From contig PLNY01000019.1 in NCBI GenBank assembly GCA_003141915.1, forward strand, positions 2,122 to 10,335: 8,214 nucleotides of DNA. Reading direction: 5' to 3'. Source of the stretch: Anaerolineae bacterium (lineage in GTDB: Bacteria > Chloroflexota > Anaerolineae > Anaerolineales > Villigracilaceae). This document shows positions 7,599 to 8,214 of this stretch, piece by piece. The notes under the pieces were generated by a model, which saw only the letters and a program-made list of their open reading frames with translations, did no database searches and was not told the DNA's origin. How positions within the stretch are numbered: position 1 is the stretch's first letter; each line of letters opens with the position of its first letter. The position numbers and the translations under genes were made by a program.

Positions 7599-8214
7599 TG
7601 GCGGGCTTGCCTCCATTGACGTTTTAACCGTTTTGCAAATCGCACATATTCGGCCCAATCTTGCGCCGTATGGCCTTGGTCATTTTCGATGACACATTCC
7701 AAAATGGGATGGCGAATCGAAGCCGAATAGATCGCATTTGCCCACCTCTGAGTATCTGGTATTTTTCTAATTTTGCCGCAGCACTCAGCCGATTGCCGGG
7801 CGAATTGAATTACTCTGGCTCCAGGGCCTCCCCCCACCTTTATAGCAAATGTTGGCTCAAAACTGCAAAACGCCAATCTCGTATGACGACCGTGAATCGC
7901 CACACACGATGAATTAAAGGGGGTCCGCCCTATAAGAATCCACTCACCAGGCGCTAAAATCACTTCGTGCTGCGGTTTGGAAACCTTTGCGCCTGTGTGT
8001 CCTGAACCAGCGAGGCTTGGTCGCAAGGAAGGCTCAATAATTCGAACATTCTTTACGAGCGAACCCACTCGGACTTGATAAATTCCAGCGACTTCAAAAA
8101 TTTGATCTGTCTTGAGGTATCCTTCATCGTCTAGCGCTCTTACATTCTCATTGATATAAACGGGCTGACCTTCATGCCCATAAATCAACAGACGCGGAGG
8201 CGAGCCTTGCATCC
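7595..8214 (-). CDS. Uncharacterised protein with Ig-like segment, 5' end outside the window
   Basis: The visible C-terminal part is 205 residues from the first Met codon at 8212-8210. The frame is still open at the window edge, so that Met is probably internal and the true start and promoter lie beyond 8214. The segment around residues 30-60 (GYLKTDQIFEVAGIYQVRVG then VKNVRIIEP) has the alternating beta pattern and the G-Y-V core typical of bacterial Ig-like or other beta-sandwich domains. A second beta-rich part has APGEWILIGRTP (87-98) and FEPTFAIKVGGGPGARVIQFAR (118-139). The tail is helical and ends in a basic stretch (RFAKRLKRQWRQARQ). Three cysteines, Cys116 and Cys144-Cys145, form no clear metal site. 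It overlaps the next gene by four bases (ATGA), which suggests a shared transcript and stoichiometric partners. The family and function are not recognised. Confidence 0.78.
   Translation of the reverse strand, partial: MQGSPPRLLIYGHEGQPVYINENVRALDDEGYLKTDQIFEVAGIYQVRVGSLVKNVRIIEPSLRPSLAGSGHTGAKVSKPQHEVILAPGEWILIGRTPFNSSCVAIHGRHTRLAFCSFEPTFAIKVGGGPGARVIQFARQSAECCGKIRKIPDTQRWANAIYSASIRHPILECVIENDQGHTAQDWAEYVRFAKRLKRQWRQARQ
7610..7614 (-). promoter_or_regulatory. Ribosome binding site (GGAGG) for the 296-aa gene
   Basis: The minus strand reads GGAGG here, 11 bases before the ATG at 7598-7596. The site lies inside the 3' end of the upstream coding region. It supports the ATGA-overlapping start. 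It is too close to the in-frame ATG at 7616-7614, whose last base it shares, to serve that codon. Confidence 0.6.

Noticed and set aside
7351..7912. Short + strand open frames at 7351-7566 and 7661-7912
   Set aside because: They lie fully opposite the two coupled minus-strand genes, have no ribosome binding site that I can see and no recognisable domain. They are best read as shadows.
1..8214. tRNA, rRNA, insertion sequence, att site or CRISPR array
   Set aside because: Reading both strands showed no such structure. Coding regions cover almost the whole window, with at most 7 bases between genes.

Overview
The window is a gene-dense stretch of bacterial chromosome, probably from a defence or accessory island. 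Base composition is fairly balanced, the genes are tightly packed, and there are no RNA genes, CRISPR repeats or insertion-sequence genes. The organism cannot be named from these bases. The style fits a free-living soil or water bacterium (for example Verrucomicrobia, Acidobacteria or a proteobacterium), but this is only an impression. A possible short palindromic element inside the second gene would fit genomes rich in such repeats.

Layout. About two thirds of the window (3-5519, + strand) is one giant superfamily 2 helicase gene, open at its 5' end. It has all the helicase motifs, five groups of paired cysteines outside the MZB region, and a C-terminal DUF1998/MZB-type cysteine motif. Seven bases later (5527-6705, +) comes a PD-(D/E)XK nuclease of the RecB/Cas4/AddB type. 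All its catalytic residues are visible, and it has the four cysteines expected for an iron-sulfur cluster. On the opposite strand, converging on the nuclease, are two translationally coupled genes: an upstream protein cut by the right edge (7595-8214, -) with an Ig-like stretch, and a 296-residue protein of unknown family (6708-7598, -) whose N-terminus looks like a winged helix. The nuclease and the 296-residue gene end two bases apart in a shared palindrome, TGAATTCA. No intergenic stretch exceeds 7 bases, and no promoter or convincing terminator lies inside the window.

How the genes may work together. DUF1998-type giant helicases are signature components of several anti-phage systems: DruE of Druantia, DrmB of DISARM and DpdJ of the Dpd 7-deazapurine system. 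Here the helicase is paired with an Fe-S RecB-family nuclease rather than the usual partners of those systems, and two unrecognised genes lie next to it. The most economical reading is a helicase-nuclease pair that loads on, unwinds and cuts foreign or damaged DNA, with the convergent pair as possible sensor or regulatory partners. The helicase and nuclease identities rest on visible motifs. The defence role and the membership of the convergent genes are inference.
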